NCBI GenBank assembly: GCA_001929475.1
Contig: LXFE01000149.1
Span: forward strand, 1 to 57,112
Origin: Neolecta irregularis DAH-3
Taxonomy: Eukaryota; Ascomycota; Neolectomycetes; Neolectales; Neolectaceae
Reading direction: 5' to 3'
Length of the DNA: 57,112 nt
The notes beneath the pieces were generated by a model, which saw only the letters and a list, made by a program, of their open reading frames with translations, searched no databases and was not told the DNA's origin. Shown piece by piece: positions 9,413-20,144 of the stretch. The position numbers and the translations under genes are program-made. Position 1 is the stretch's first letter, and every line of letters begins with the position of its first letter.

Positions 9413-10829
9413 ATGTTTTTGAATTGTACATCACGAAGGCTGATTACGGGGTTCAAATGCACATGGAGACAGTATACCAGCAAGGGTAGACTACCGCTGG
9501 AGGATATGATAATCGAAGCGATCAAGACAACTGGTCCACTCTCACTTCCTTCTTATATGAGGCTATGCCTTACAAATCCAGACCATGGTTATTATGCAGG
9601 AGGGAAAGATCCTCTAGGCACTTCAGGTGATTTTATTACATCACCAGAGATATCACAAATGTTTGGTGAACTGATTGGAATCTGGTTCGTCACTCAGTGG
9701 ATGGCGCAAAAAAAGCCGTCGCATTATAATCTAATTGAACTTGGTCCTGGAAGGGGAACACTACTAGACGACGCTTTACGTGTACTTATCTCAGCAATAT
9801 TGCTGCTAAACTGTCCAAGGCAATACAAGCATTTCCCGCCTGTGCGCAAGCTTTGAAGCGTATCCATCTGATAGAATCAAGTTCTACTCTTCGTGAGTTG
9901 CAAGCAAGAAAGCTCTGTAAAGTAGGCTCGCTGCGTCTTGGCGATGACAACTTATGGAGAGGCTCAGGAAATCTCGGGTGTCCTGTGACATGGCACGAAG
10001 ACTTGAAGACACTCAAAAGGGGTAGACGAAAGGCCGACTGGACAAAAGCTAATAGATAGAAGAGAGTGATGTTCCATTTGTGATAGCCCACGAATTTTTC
10101 GACGCTCTACCAATCCACAAGTTTGAGGTATTAACTTTTGATCTTTGATCTAACCGGCAGCGGACTTGTGAAGGCTGGAGAGAGCTTTTAGTCGATTCTT
10201 GCTCAAAGACTTTGCATTCGATACCTGCAAGCCCTTCAACGTCTACTGGGATCTCAGCAAGTGCTTTCCAACTAGTTCGTGCCAAAGGACCTACTCCAAC
10301 GAGTATAGCTATTACAAATTCATCGCCCCGCTACCAATCATTGCCAATAGGTTCGCGATTCGAATGCTCGCCTGATACTTTTGCTATAACGCGAGATCTT
10401 TCTCAGAGAATCAAGGCTGGTGGAGCAGTTCTTATCGTTGATTATGGACCTGAAAAGACTATTCCAATTGATACCCTACGTGGGATTCGGAAGCACAAGA
10501 TTGTATCTCCCTTTGAAACGCCTGGAACAACGGATCTCTCTGCAGATGTTGATTTTCAAGGTATCAAAGAGGTGGCTTTAGATGAAAAATGTGATGTCTA
10601 TGGACCTATAGAACAGGGAGTATGGCTTCAGACTCTAGGTATAGGTGCACGGGCAGAACAATTGAAGGCGTCTCAAAGCACTGTACAAGGCTGTCATCGT
10701 ATAGAAATCGGTCAAAAGAGACTAGTTGAAAGTAACCATGGATCCATGGGAAAAGCATACAAATTCATGTCAATTCTTCGAAAAGATAGTCCGATACCGG
10801 TAGGCTTTGGGGGTGATATACAAGATTGA
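9413..10829 (+). CDS. NDUFAF7/MidA-type protein arginine methyltransferase
   Basis: This mitochondrial enzyme dimethylates an arginine of complex I subunit NDUFS2 and is needed for complex I assembly, so its presence suggests that the fungus keeps complex I. Visible landmarks: an Arg/Ser-rich presequence (MFLNCTSRRLITGFKCTW), LTNPDHGYYAGGKDPLG, GDFITSPEISQMFGELIG, the SAM-binding LIELGPGRGTLLDDALR, then IAHEFFDALPIHKFE, LIVDYGPE and the C-terminal MGKAYKFMSILRK. Introns of about 33-38 nt interrupt it after DALR, near 10020 and near 10130. It is divergent from CDK11 (68 bp between starts) and convergent with PAF1, 13 bp between stop codons. Confidence 0.92.
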
Positions 10830-10842
10830 AGTAGACACTGAT

Positions 10843-12040
10843 TTAGTATCGAAGTGTCCCCAAGGGATCCAAACGCGAAATAGACGTCATCTTTTCAGCT
10901 TGCTCGTCTTCAGTCATGGGGCGCATCAATAATTCAATGACTTTAATACGTTTCTCGACGTGTTGACGGTCTTTTGCCGTGCGTCGTCTTTTCAACACTG
11001 ATCGACCGTGCAGATTCGTGTAACGAGCAAATTTACCTTCTTCTGTCGGTAACGCGAGTATTATATCAGTTGATAAGGCCTCTGTATTTAAATTTGTTTC
11101 GTAATCTCGAACATGAACAAAAGTTGTAGACACCTAAGGATCAGCAACAACTAAAACTTGAGATTACATCTTGAGTATTTCCCTCTGCAATTTTACGTTT
11201 GAGATTTGTTGAACTACGTTCATCTGCAAGAAAATATGAAAGCCATTCATCACCTACAGCAGATTGTGTAGGCCTGAACAAGGCTGTAACAAAACGGGGA
11301 TTGTCGGGCGTTGGCTCTGGTAAATTGGAGTCTGGACATCCTTGAAATTTCATTAACATGTACGTATTGTCGAAAATCTCAACGTCTGGGAACACGTCTA
11401 TCAATTCAACGGCTGTTAGATGTGCTTTTCTTGGATTGGGATGAACAAAAGAGTTGCAGTCAAACTCTGCAAAGGATTGCTCTATGGCGTCAAGTTGAGC
11501 ATGCGGATCGCGAAGTTTCTCTTGTCGTTCTGCCGCAGCCTTGATCGCTCGTATATTTTGTTGCGATTCTATCGTTATAGGCGGTTTTATGGAGGCTCTA
11601 GCCTCTGATGAAATATATTCTGTTCTGCGCAAAAACGATACACCAGCAGGATTGCGTTGCACTGAAGAAATGTGATCTGAGTCTTTAAGCAGGGCTTGAT
11701 CTTTAGGATCGAGCTGGGAATTCTGAAGAGGGTATAGTGCTGACTCGTCGCCCTCGAATAAACCAGGAAGAGCAGCGAGGTTCAACGGCATTCCCAGCTC
11801 TGGATCGAGATCAATACTCGTGGGAACTCTTTTTACAAGATCAGAGATGTAAGTAGTGTCGGTGTATCTCGATAATGGCGTTGGAATGTCGATCAACTTG
11901 GGTGCAAAAGGCGGTGCGGGCAATTGGTTCTAGCCTTTCAGTGACAACACACCAACAGGAGCAACCTGAAAGCGAAATCGTGCTATATAATCACCTATGG
12001 AGGACGATTGTGCCGATGATGAAGATGTTGGAGCTGGCAT
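10843..12040 (-). CDS. PAF1: Paf1 complex subunit Paf1
   Basis: Paf1 scaffolds the Paf1 elongation complex that travels with RNA polymerase II. The first exon reads MPAPTSSSSAQSSSIGDYIARFRFQ and splices over 36 nt to NQLPAPPFAPKLIDIPTP, the family's conserved opening (RYRNxLPxPPxxPKLL). Further landmarks are PLSRYTDTTYISDLVKR, LGMPLNLAALPGLF, FLRRTEYIS and the region ending in TNLHGRSVLKRRRT and LLMRPMTEDEQAEKM. A second intron of about 34 nt lies near 11130-11165. Start is the ATG at 12040. About 410 bp separate it from the divergent ABC ATPase gene. Confidence 0.92.
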
Positions 12041-12449
12041 TTCGGGGAGAGTCGAAGGAAAGCTTGTAAGCACGTGGACGAGGGTATTTCGAAATGGGTA
12101 CAGTTTTCTCTTTCACATACAGATATAGTAAATACTTCTAACATGTAAAAGGAATGTATAGAATATCTCAATCTGTCAGTTTTCCCAAAAATGAATTCAC
12201 AGAATTGGAATTCTTGAAAAGAAATTTCAAATTTCACATTTTTCAATTTCATGAAATTATTTCCATGGTGCTGCAAAACGCGCCCTTAAAAGGTTTATTC
12301 GCTAGCCTAAGTATTGTGTACTTGGTTGGCTAATGTATCTATCTCTGTAATCCTGCTTTTATACTCGGCTTTTAATGACCCCAATATTATCCTATGCCTC
12401 CTTGCCGTATTAGTAAGGATATACTCACTCCACCACATACTCTAATGTT
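12041..12449. other. Intergenic region between divergent PAF1 and ABC ATPase genes
   Basis: This is the largest divergent promoter region in the window. It holds a CACGTG E-box-like hexamer near 12071, close to the PAF1 start, and at 12245-12285 a second copy of the dispersed element seen at 5461-5551 (palindrome AATTTCATGAAATT followed by GTGCTGCAAAACGCGCCC). No gene is visible here. Confidence 0.6.
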
Positions 12450-13239
12450 ATGTCGATGTTCTTCCAGGCCCTAAGACTTGGCAAAAAAGACGAGGATGGG
12501 AATTACTTGTTCAAGAATATCTCCTTTGATCTAATTCGAGGTGATACTGTCTGCATTCGAGGACCAAGTGGTTGTGGGTAGTCGACCGTGTTCTTCGCAA
12601 CTAATTTTGTCACAGAAAATCAACATTATTGAAAGCCCTTGCTCAACTCCAAGGATTCAACGAAGGGAAAGCGTTTTTGAAAGGCAAGGCTCCTGAACAG
12701 CATAAATCAATATGTCATTGGAGATCAAAAGTGCTCTACGTTGCATCGTCAATTCAAGCTCCTGGTTCACCTCTCGATTTCTGGCACACAGCAAAGTCCT
12801 TTACGTCCAATAAAGATAAGCTTGGTCAGGAAACGAAGCAATTTCAAGACCCCGTACGTCTTTCTGCATTTTGGAAGTTGCCCGAACAGTGTTGGATATC
12901 CCCATGGGCGAATTTGAGCTCGGGTCAAGTTCAAGTAGATTACAACCTGCTGAATTAATGTCAGCTCATTGCGTAGAAAGCGCTTTTGGCGATTGCGATT
13001 TGTTTAGAACCATCCGTCTTGCTACTAGATGGTTTGTATTTATTCTGCTTATATGCTGACTTTCTGAACCCACCTCGGCTCTCGATTTAGAATCGACACT
13101 TTTGGTCGAAAAATCTCTCAAAGCAATGACCTGCGTTTGGGTTACCCATTCAGCGGAACAGGAAAGTCGGGTTGCATCAGTGAGGACTATCTGGCTAGAT
13201 GTGGATGAGAGTACTCATTCAAGAACATCATACACATGA
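12450..13239 (+). CDS. Stand-alone ABC ATPase, YbbL/STAR1-like
   Basis: A single nucleotide-binding domain without membrane segments. Walker A GPSGCGKST is assembled across a 38-nt intron (12578-12615); the block HWRSKVLYVASSIQAPGSPLDF resembles the YbbL/STAR1 family; the signature is the unusual LSSGQVQ; Walker B is SVLLLD, followed by EPTSALDLEST only if the intron 13032-13066 ends in TG rather than AG; the H-loop is WVTHS. Another intron (about 42 nt) ends at 12976. Bacterial and plant relatives pair with a small UPF0014 permease in metal or nucleotide-sugar transport; no permease gene is nearby, so the substrate is unknown. An AG-only splice would delete the D-loop region and probably inactivate it. 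Confidence 0.75.
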
Positions 13240-13370
13240 AAGATTTTTCAATGGTCTCGTATGTTCATGTAGTTATACAAAGACATACAGGATTGGATTT
13301 CTACTCGAAGTAGCAATGCTTGCTTTTGGAATGGCTCATAATTTCCACAAAGCATTTCAAGTCCTTTTAT

Positions 13371-14786
13371 TCATCTAAGTATTTCCGCAAACACGCGATG
13401 CAAATTGATATACTGCTTATCATTCATATCTAGCTTGCCAAGAGCAAATTGACAAATTTTGACAAATTCCAATAGCCGAACAAATTCCTTCTCTCCGCAC
13501 GTCTTTGACAAACTTTGCAGGTGGCGCCAAGACTCGTCGAAAAGTTCCAGGGCACGAGGGAGAATATTTTTATCATGCGAGACTATTTTAGCCAAAGTGA
13601 AGTATGTTTGAACGTTTGGAGTAATGTTCTCCTGCTTGGCTCTCTCCCATATGGTAATTGCCACTTTAGACCCACTGTGACCTTTGTGACAAGCTTGAAG
13701 TGCCAGAAAGATGGTTTTAGCTGTTGGCTCAAGCCCCCTTTTGATGATCCCATCTAAAAGTGCTGCACTTTCCTCCGGTGAGCCCTCACGAATAATTATG
13801 CGAAGAAGGCGTTCGTAATTTGCAAGGTCGACATCGATACGAGCTTGAAGAGCTTCCCAATACTCCATTGCGAGTGGTTTTTGCCGGAGTAGATGACAAA
13901 TCTCGAGAATCAAAGAAAGTGTTTGATTGCCCGGCTCGATCGTGTTGGGTACTGTGAGAGCTGCTGTTGAAGATTTTGATTGGGGATGTATATGTGCAAG
14001 GCCAAATGCAACATCAACCAAATCCAAAGCAAACTTCCAATCATCGGGTCGGTTCCCAATGAGTAGTACTTTACCTAATGTACAAAGCAAGATCTCGTCG
14101 GCGCGTATGTATCCGCCAGACCACCGTTTCAGAACCGTTGCCCATAATGTGTGTGCCTCTCTGACTCGAGATTCCACATCAATCTCATCGGTATGCAACA
14201 ATGCGGTGAGATAGGTTGTATAAGTGATTATATTTGGTGATTGCGGACCCTCAGGAGGCATTTGGGAAAATATCGATATCACAGCTTGGATATTGTTTGC
14301 GTGTGAGCAAGCCTTTATGCAAGCATTTGCATGATGGACAACTGGCTGTATGCCAGACTTTGATAATTGTATTGAGCGAAAGAGCGCAAGTGCCTTCTCT
14401 GGCACAGAAGAGGAATTTGGTGAGTTGGAGAGACCGTCGAAAAGGATAGTATATGTTTGTGCATTCGGAGGATGAGCGCGTTTCTTCATCTTTACGGTCA
14501 GCAGAACTAACAGAAGCCGAATAACCTCATTGAAATACTTGAACGCTCTCCCCAACTGTTTTCTTTTCAGGGCATCACGGATCAACAGATTCCAGGAAAC
14601 AGTGCACGAAGTTGCCAGACTGGCTCTACGCACCAGTTCTAGTGCATCTTCAGGTTTGTTGCGTCCGAGTAAATTCTCAGTCTCGTATGCAAGAGTAAAA
14701 GACGTGTGCGGTACTTTGGCTTCTCTCTGTGGAATTTGGCGTACCTTGGTGGAGTGCAGGCGAAGAAATCGGCACAAGGGAAGCAT
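13371..14786 (-). CDS. PPR-repeat protein, probably mitochondrial
   Basis: A mostly uninterrupted frame of 471 residues (459 after removing a likely 36-nt intron) starts with an Arg-rich presequence-like MLPLCRFLRLHSTKVRQ. Repeated helical pairs of pentatricopeptide type are visible: TVSWNLLIRDALKRKQLGRA, PNAQTYTILFDGL, VVHHANACIKACSHANNIQA, PNIITYTTYLTALL and PNVQTYFTLAKIV. Such proteins bind organellar RNA in processing or translation; the target cannot be inferred. The insert RLLLVLLTVK after FKYFNEV looks like a retained frame-preserving intron (GT-AG, with CTGAC before the end): without it the PPR consensus FNEMKKRAHPPNAQTY is restored. Confidence 0.8.
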   Translation of the reverse strand: MLPLCRFLRLHSTKVRQIPQREAKVPHTSFTLAYETENLLGRNKPEDALELVRRASLATSCTVSWNLLIRDALKRKQLGRAFKYFNEVIRLLLVLLTVKMKKRAHPPNAQTYTILFDGLSNSPNSSSVPEKALALFRSIQLSKSGIQPVVHHANACIKACSHANNIQAVISIFSQMPPEGPQSPNIITYTTYLTALLHTDEIDVESRVREAHTLWATVLKRWSGGYIRADEILLCTLGKVLLIGNRPDDWKFALDLVDVAFGLAHIHPQSKSSTAALTVPNTIEPGNQTLSLILEICHLLRQKPLAMEYWEALQARIDVDLANYERLLRIIIREGSPEESAALLDGIIKRGLEPTAKTIFLALQACHKGHSGSKVAITIWERAKQENITPNVQTYFTLAKIVSHDKNILPRALELFDESWRHLQSLSKTCGEKEFVRLLEFVKICQFALGKLDMNDKQYINLHRVFAEILR

Positions 14787-14827
14787 AGAAGTATGGTGGT
14801 GAGCGAAGAATTAAAAATATTTATTGT

Positions 14828-16002
14828 TTACACCATCACCATGGATATCAACATGTCCATCGCTCTCTCAGGTCCCTGCAATCGCACCATTTTCCGGAAA
14901 ATTGAGGGAACTGCACGCAAAAGGTCACGGTGCTGTACTGTTCGTCCGCGCTGCCCTGCAATAATGTCAGTCTGAGAGCAAAAACATTGGACTTGCAGCC
15001 GGACGGTACTCGGAGACCAGCAGTAAGCACATTGCGAGCGTTTCCCGTAGTTGCATCGACGCAAATCTCCCAAGTTATAACGAGCTCTGTTACTCTGAAG
15101 ACATGAAGTTGGGTTTCGCCGATCCAAGTGGATAGCTCGTCGGACCTTTTAGAAACTTTGCTCGGTTTGCGTGACTCGCGGGATGAGATTATGAACTCGG
15201 CATTGTATTTATTAAAGATATTGTGGAACACCAAACTTCGTGTAGCGCATAAGCGACTGTAGGATGAGAGGCCGTATAATAAATTGCCAATGTTGCGCTC
15301 TCTTGTTAATCTCAAATTGTGAGGAAAAGAAAAATCGCTGAATTCATACCTGTTGAATAACCCACCTAGTTCTCTGGATAATGCATCTGAGGCATGTATG
15401 TCTAATGCCACAACGCGTTCTTTAACTACAGACATAGTAATTTGAAACTGCAGATGGCGTGAATGACAGAACCCGTAGATATCATAGCGTGTGCTAGTAG
15501 TTCCTGGTTCGACCCCAGATTCCACACGTATCGAGGAATTCACAAACTGACAGTGAGTGAGAGCATCCAAATTCGCTTCGATTATGGAAGAAAGGTCGGG
15601 AAGGGCGTTTGGAACAGAAAGTTGGGGAGCCTGGACAGCTATTTCTCGTGAATTATTCAAGAATTCTTCATTCGACTTGAGGAGTTCGTCGCTACGGATC
15701 AATCAACATTTGCATTTGACATCTGGGTCGTACACCACTGCGGATAATTCCAGATTTCTGGGGTCTGGAATAGATTTCGAGGCTTTTGTCAGGGTTTGTA
15801 GATCCAATTCGAGTTCAGCAATCTCTTGCAAGAGACAAATTTCCAGCTCAGATTGATTTGAGGGTGGTGCATGTTTAGCAGGAGGCAATTGACGAGTTTG
15901 TTTCCTGATTCTCGGTACTGGCGAAGATGGTTTTGTTTTTTGCAGAAGATGGGGCGAGAATCGAGCAAGTGAAGCTGTTGTGGGCGAGAGATACGAGGCC
16001 AT
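14828..16002 (-). CDS. CENP-P/Ctf19-like kinetochore protein
   Basis: Starts MASYLSPTTASLARFSPHL, then a coiled-coil-like helix SELEICLLQEIAELELDLQTL, as in the COMA complex. After an intron the central region (THCQFVNSSIRVESG, HSRHLQFQITMSVV, LRLTRERNIGNLLYGLSSYSRLC) and the RWD-like ELVITWEICVDATTGNA with LTAGLRV resemble CENP-P, an inner kinetochore protein. A 38-nt intron near 14950-14990 shifts frame to a C-terminus with RAVPSIFRKMVRLQGPERAMD, which fits the family end better than the unspliced reading. I rate the family call as probable, not certain, because the proteins diverge fast. It is divergent from ILV5 with 102 bp between starts. Confidence 0.6.
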
Positions 16003-16104
16003 GATGGTGGTGAATGTATGTATAGTTCTTGTTTGAACAATTCTCACGAGATCGATCCCGCATCTCATTTCCCTCTCCACCATCTGCCCTATTAAAAAAT
16101 TATT

Positions 16105-17599
16105 ATGGCACTTAGACTCGCCACCCGCCCATTTGCCCGTCTGAATCTGCCATTTAGATCTGCCGCTATTCATTTTGCGCGTCCTGTCGTTGCTGCTGTT
16201 GCCCCTTTGAGTAAACCAATTGCTCGTCGCGGCATGAAAACCATGGACTTTGCCGGTCATAAAGAACCCATTTATGAGCGTCAAGACTGGCCCCGCGAAA
16301 AGTTCCAGGTGCGTAGATGTCTTCTATTATTTTATTATTATTTATTATTATTGGTTCACTTAGCCTGATTTGATAGGACTACTTCAAAAATGACATTCTT
16401 GCATTGATTGGCTACGGGTCCCAAGGACATGGCCAGGGTCTAAACGCCAGGGACAATGGTCTCAATATCATTGTTGGCGTACGCCGAGACGGTGCTTCTT
16501 GGAAACAAGCAGTCGAGGACGGCTGGGTATTCATAGCCTCAATTGAGTCCAGCTAAACCCAAGGTCCCAGACAAAAATCTCTTTGATGTAGAGACCGCTG
16601 TTAAAAGGGGCACAATCATCATGAACTTGCTATCGGATGCCGCCCAAAGTAAAACATGGCCTCAACTGAAACCGCTCATCACCAAGGGCAAAGTATGCCT
16701 CTCTCTTTCATCTCTAAATCCAGACTCTGTATTTCTCCCACGGATTCTCTGTCGTTTACAAGGATATCACAAAGGTTGTTCCGCCTTCTGATGTTGATGT
16801 CATCCTTGTGGCTCCCAAAGGCTCTGGCCGCACTGTCCGATCATTGTTCAAGGAAGGCCGAGGAATCAATTCTTCGATCGCCGTTTGGCAAGATGTAACA
16901 GGCAAGGCAGAGGAGAAAGCTGTTGCCCTTGCAGTAGCCGTCGGTTCGGGCTACATGTATAAAACCACCTTTGAACATGTAATTTCTTGATATGTTCCTG
17001 ACTGATTCTATGAGGAAGTTTACTCCGATCTCTATGGAGAGCGAGGGTGTTTAATGGGCGGTATCCAGGGCATGTTCTATGTATCTCCTAGCTTTTGTTC
17101 TTATCTGACTAAAGGCGCAATACGAAGTTTTGCGTGAGCGTGGTCACTCCCCCAGCGAAGTGTTTACACCGTTTCTACGTTTATGCTAATTATTCAGGCT
17201 TTTAACGAGACTGTCGAGGAAGCTACTCAATCACTTTATCCACTAATCGGTAAAAATGGAATGGATTGGTATCTGTTCAAAATTTCTCGATTCTGATTTT
17301 CAGGATGTTTGCTGCATGCTCAACTACAGCTCGCCGGGGAGCTCTCGACTGGTGGCCAAAGTTTTACAAGGCAACAAAGGCATGCACCCATTCTGTACCT
17401 TCACCTGATTACTTAGCCTGTCTTCAATGAACTCTATGATGCCGTAAAGGATGGTTCAGAGACCAAGCGGTCTCTTGAAAGCAATAGCAAGTCTAATTAT
17501 CGTGAAGAGCTTCAAAAGGAATTAGATGCTATGAACGATCAAGAAATCTGGCGTGTGGGTAAAGTCGTTCGATCTCTCCGCCCTGAAAACAAAATTTAA
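16105..17599 (+). CDS. ILV5: Ketol-acid reductoisomerase, mitochondrial
   Basis: This enzyme makes dihydroxyvalerate and dihydroxymethylvalerate in valine/isoleucine synthesis, using NADPH and Mg2+. A presequence (MALRLATRPFARLNLPFRSA) precedes DFAGHKEPIYERQDWPREKF and the nucleotide-binding LIGYGSQGHGQGLNARDNG. Later landmarks are DAAQSKTW, SHGFSV, APKGSGRTVRSLFKEGRGIN, the metal-binding FNETVEEATQSLYPLIG and the C-terminal SRSL-type KRSLES. At least eight introns cut the gene: the first (16309-16376, 68 nt) is the longest, the others about 31-38 nt, and the last (17380-17416) is GC-AG. The product is a full-length class I enzyme of usual fungal size. Confidence 0.97.
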
Positions 17600-17815
17600 G
17601 ACTTCTACGAGATAGAATTAAATCACACTCTTTACATGCTTGTAGTGAGTTCATATCAACCATTTATGTATTTTTCAAAAAAGAGACTTCGTAAATATTT
17701 GGCGAGTTCAAAATTTATACAATCAACTACCCCACGACATGCCTCGCTCCTATATTTCACTTTCCTCGGTTACTGTGTCTCCAGGTTCTTCAATATAACC
17801 ATAGGGAGAACATAG

Positions 17816-20080
17816 ATGATTGAAATTCACTCCGATTCAGAATCAGATATTGAATGGGATGATGTCCAACTGACTGCGCCGGTACTCGAGCCTTCCAATT
17901 CCACAGGAGACAAACCAAGTGAAATTCTTGTACCACTTCAACCGAAGAAACTTTTGACCAAAACAACTGGGTAAACCTTTTTTGGATAGCTGCTAACTGT
18001 AATTTCAGAAGGCGAGGCATCTCAACTGCTGAAAAACAGCAAAGACTGACAATTCACAAATTGCACATCCTTTGTTTGTTGTCTCATCTCTTGATTCTGA
18101 ATCGTGCTTTGAATACAGAAGAACTACTGGCAAACTCTTTAGGGAACATTGGCTTACCAGATAGAAAAGGTCAAAAGACTTGATCCCGGCACGAATATAC
18201 GAAGATCTTCACCCTCAAAAAGATCTCATTCCTGCTCAAAGGTCCGTTTACTTCAATCGAGGACTCAGATCTTTGATCGATTTATGGAGAAATAAGTTTA
18301 AAACAACATGCGAGGGCATAAGAAAGCCTTTGTGGAGGTCCACATCGGCCGTATTCAACATTCAATATATTCATTAATGAGGTAGAATATCGATATATTC
18401 AAAAGCTCCCGAGAAACCTTGACGCAATCATTCAGCTCTCTTTCAGGCTCGAGAGATATAGGGGCGCAGCTCTTGACAATGCTTCTCAGAGCAGCTGGAG
18501 TTGAAACCCGTCTCGTCTGTTCGTTGCAAGTTTTGGATATTATTTCGACTGAAGAATCCGTTGTGCCACACTCTGTACCTTTCCAGAATCCTGAACAAGG
18601 GCTACGCAGCTCGGCGAATGATTTGACTAGTGATGACAACGAGCCGAAGCAGAGCACCCTTCAACCGCGCAGTCGAAGACAAAAGTTCAGAGTTCCCTTG
18701 AACAATGGTTCCAATATCGAAATAATTGTAGTTTTACTTGAAGAATACCTAAACTTACTCCAGAATACTTTTCATGATCCGCCATTTCCAGTGTATTGGT
18801 CGGAAGTTTTTGACGTGGCGACACAAAAGTGGCTCCCTGTTGATGCTTTTGCTACAAATACTATCGCAAAGCCAACAAAGCTTGAACCTCCACAGTCACT
18901 TCGGGAACTTCACATGTGCTATGTCATTGCATTAGACTATGGTAGTCTGGTTTGTTGTCCGAGCTCACTCGTCAGATGGCTTCGTAAAGGACGTCACTAG
19001 GCGGTATACCCGGTCGTTCAATAACAAGATAAGAAAATCGCGCATAACATCAATCGAGTCTGGACGAAATTGGTTTTGTTATGCCATGGCTTTCTTGAAG
19101 CGGCAGTGGATTGTGGTTTGGGAGAAAACTTTAATTTGCCAACGTTTAGGATTCAGATCAGATTGAAGATGCTGAATTGCTTAATTATGAGCTTTCTGAA
19201 AAAATGCCGACAAGTGTCCAAGACTTGAAAGACCATCCCATGTAATTCCCCACTGTCTGAAAACAGCGATTCACTTTCTCAGGTATGCTATGGAAAGGCA
19301 TTTGCGTCGCGATCAACTGATCGCCCCAGGAAGCCGACCTTGTGGGAGTATCACTGTAGGAAGAGGCCGCACTCCAGAAAACGTTTATCAACGCCAAAGC
19401 ATTCTGACAGTCAAATCTGAAGAACGCTGGTATCGAGAGGGACGACAGATCAAGGTATATTGGAAAATTACATCTGCTAAGTGAAGAACGGCGAGCTACC
19501 AGTCAAGTCCTTGCCTCGAAAATCGAGAGAGAGAGACAACAGAGCTCCTGAGACTGCTGTGCATATGTATACCTTTGATCAGACTGAACTATATGTGCCA
19601 CCACCGGTCGTAAATGGTCGGATACCCCGAAATACCTATGGGAATTGCGACTACTATATGCCTTGGATGATACCCTTGGGTGGTATTTTCGTTCAAGGTG
19701 CTTCCTGGTTAAACAGTGAAGCGAAAGCTGACTTGAAGATGCTGCGACTGCCAGAGCTGCGGCTAATCTCCTCATAGTGGACTATGCCGATGCTATTGTA
19801 AGTGCTCCTTGCTTGCTCTGTATTGACAGGCCAGACCGGGTTTCGCTTCCAAGGTCGTCTTGCTCGCCCGATTATTAGCGGAATCATTGTTGCGGCCGAA
19901 TACTTGGAGGCTGTACTTGCAGTGCAGCAAGGATTTGTTGACCTGGCATTGGAGGAACGTGTACAAGCACAGCGCAAAAAGACTCTGGAGCGGTGGAAAC
20001 TGTTCCTTACTGGTCTTGCCATATGCAAACGGCATGTTTTGTAAATTCGCCTGCTAACTGTTTGTAGCTTGGACTCATAG
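17816..20080 (+). CDS. Rad4/XPC DNA damage recognition protein
   Basis: Rad4/XPC detects helix-distorting lesions for nucleotide excision repair. The N-terminus is acidic (MIEIHSDSESDIEWDDVQL). A transglutaminase-like fold follows, with QRLTIHKLHILCLLSHL, GSRDIGAQLLTMLLRAAGVE and YWSEVFDVATQKWLPVD, then DVTRRYTRSFNNKIRK. The three beta-hairpin domains are visible: ERHLRRDQLIAP, SERWYREGRQIK and NGRIPRNTYGNCDYYMP. The C-terminus VDYADAITGFRFQGRLARP is typical. Many introns of about 31-41 nt are needed, including one of 35 nt near 18170. A last intron gives a short end (HVFLDS) with stop at 20078-20080, leaving 64 bp to COQ5. Confidence 0.9.
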
Positions 20081-20144
20081 CGGCACTTTCCCGTTGTCAC
20101 GTGTCCCAAGTACTTCCTGCAAACGCCACCATTTTAATTCCGTT

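Noticed and set aside
9344-9434. Longer CDK11 N-terminus starting at 9434
   Set aside because: It would overlap the NDUFAF7 presequence; MTSRWDDN at 9344 matches the usual start of the family.
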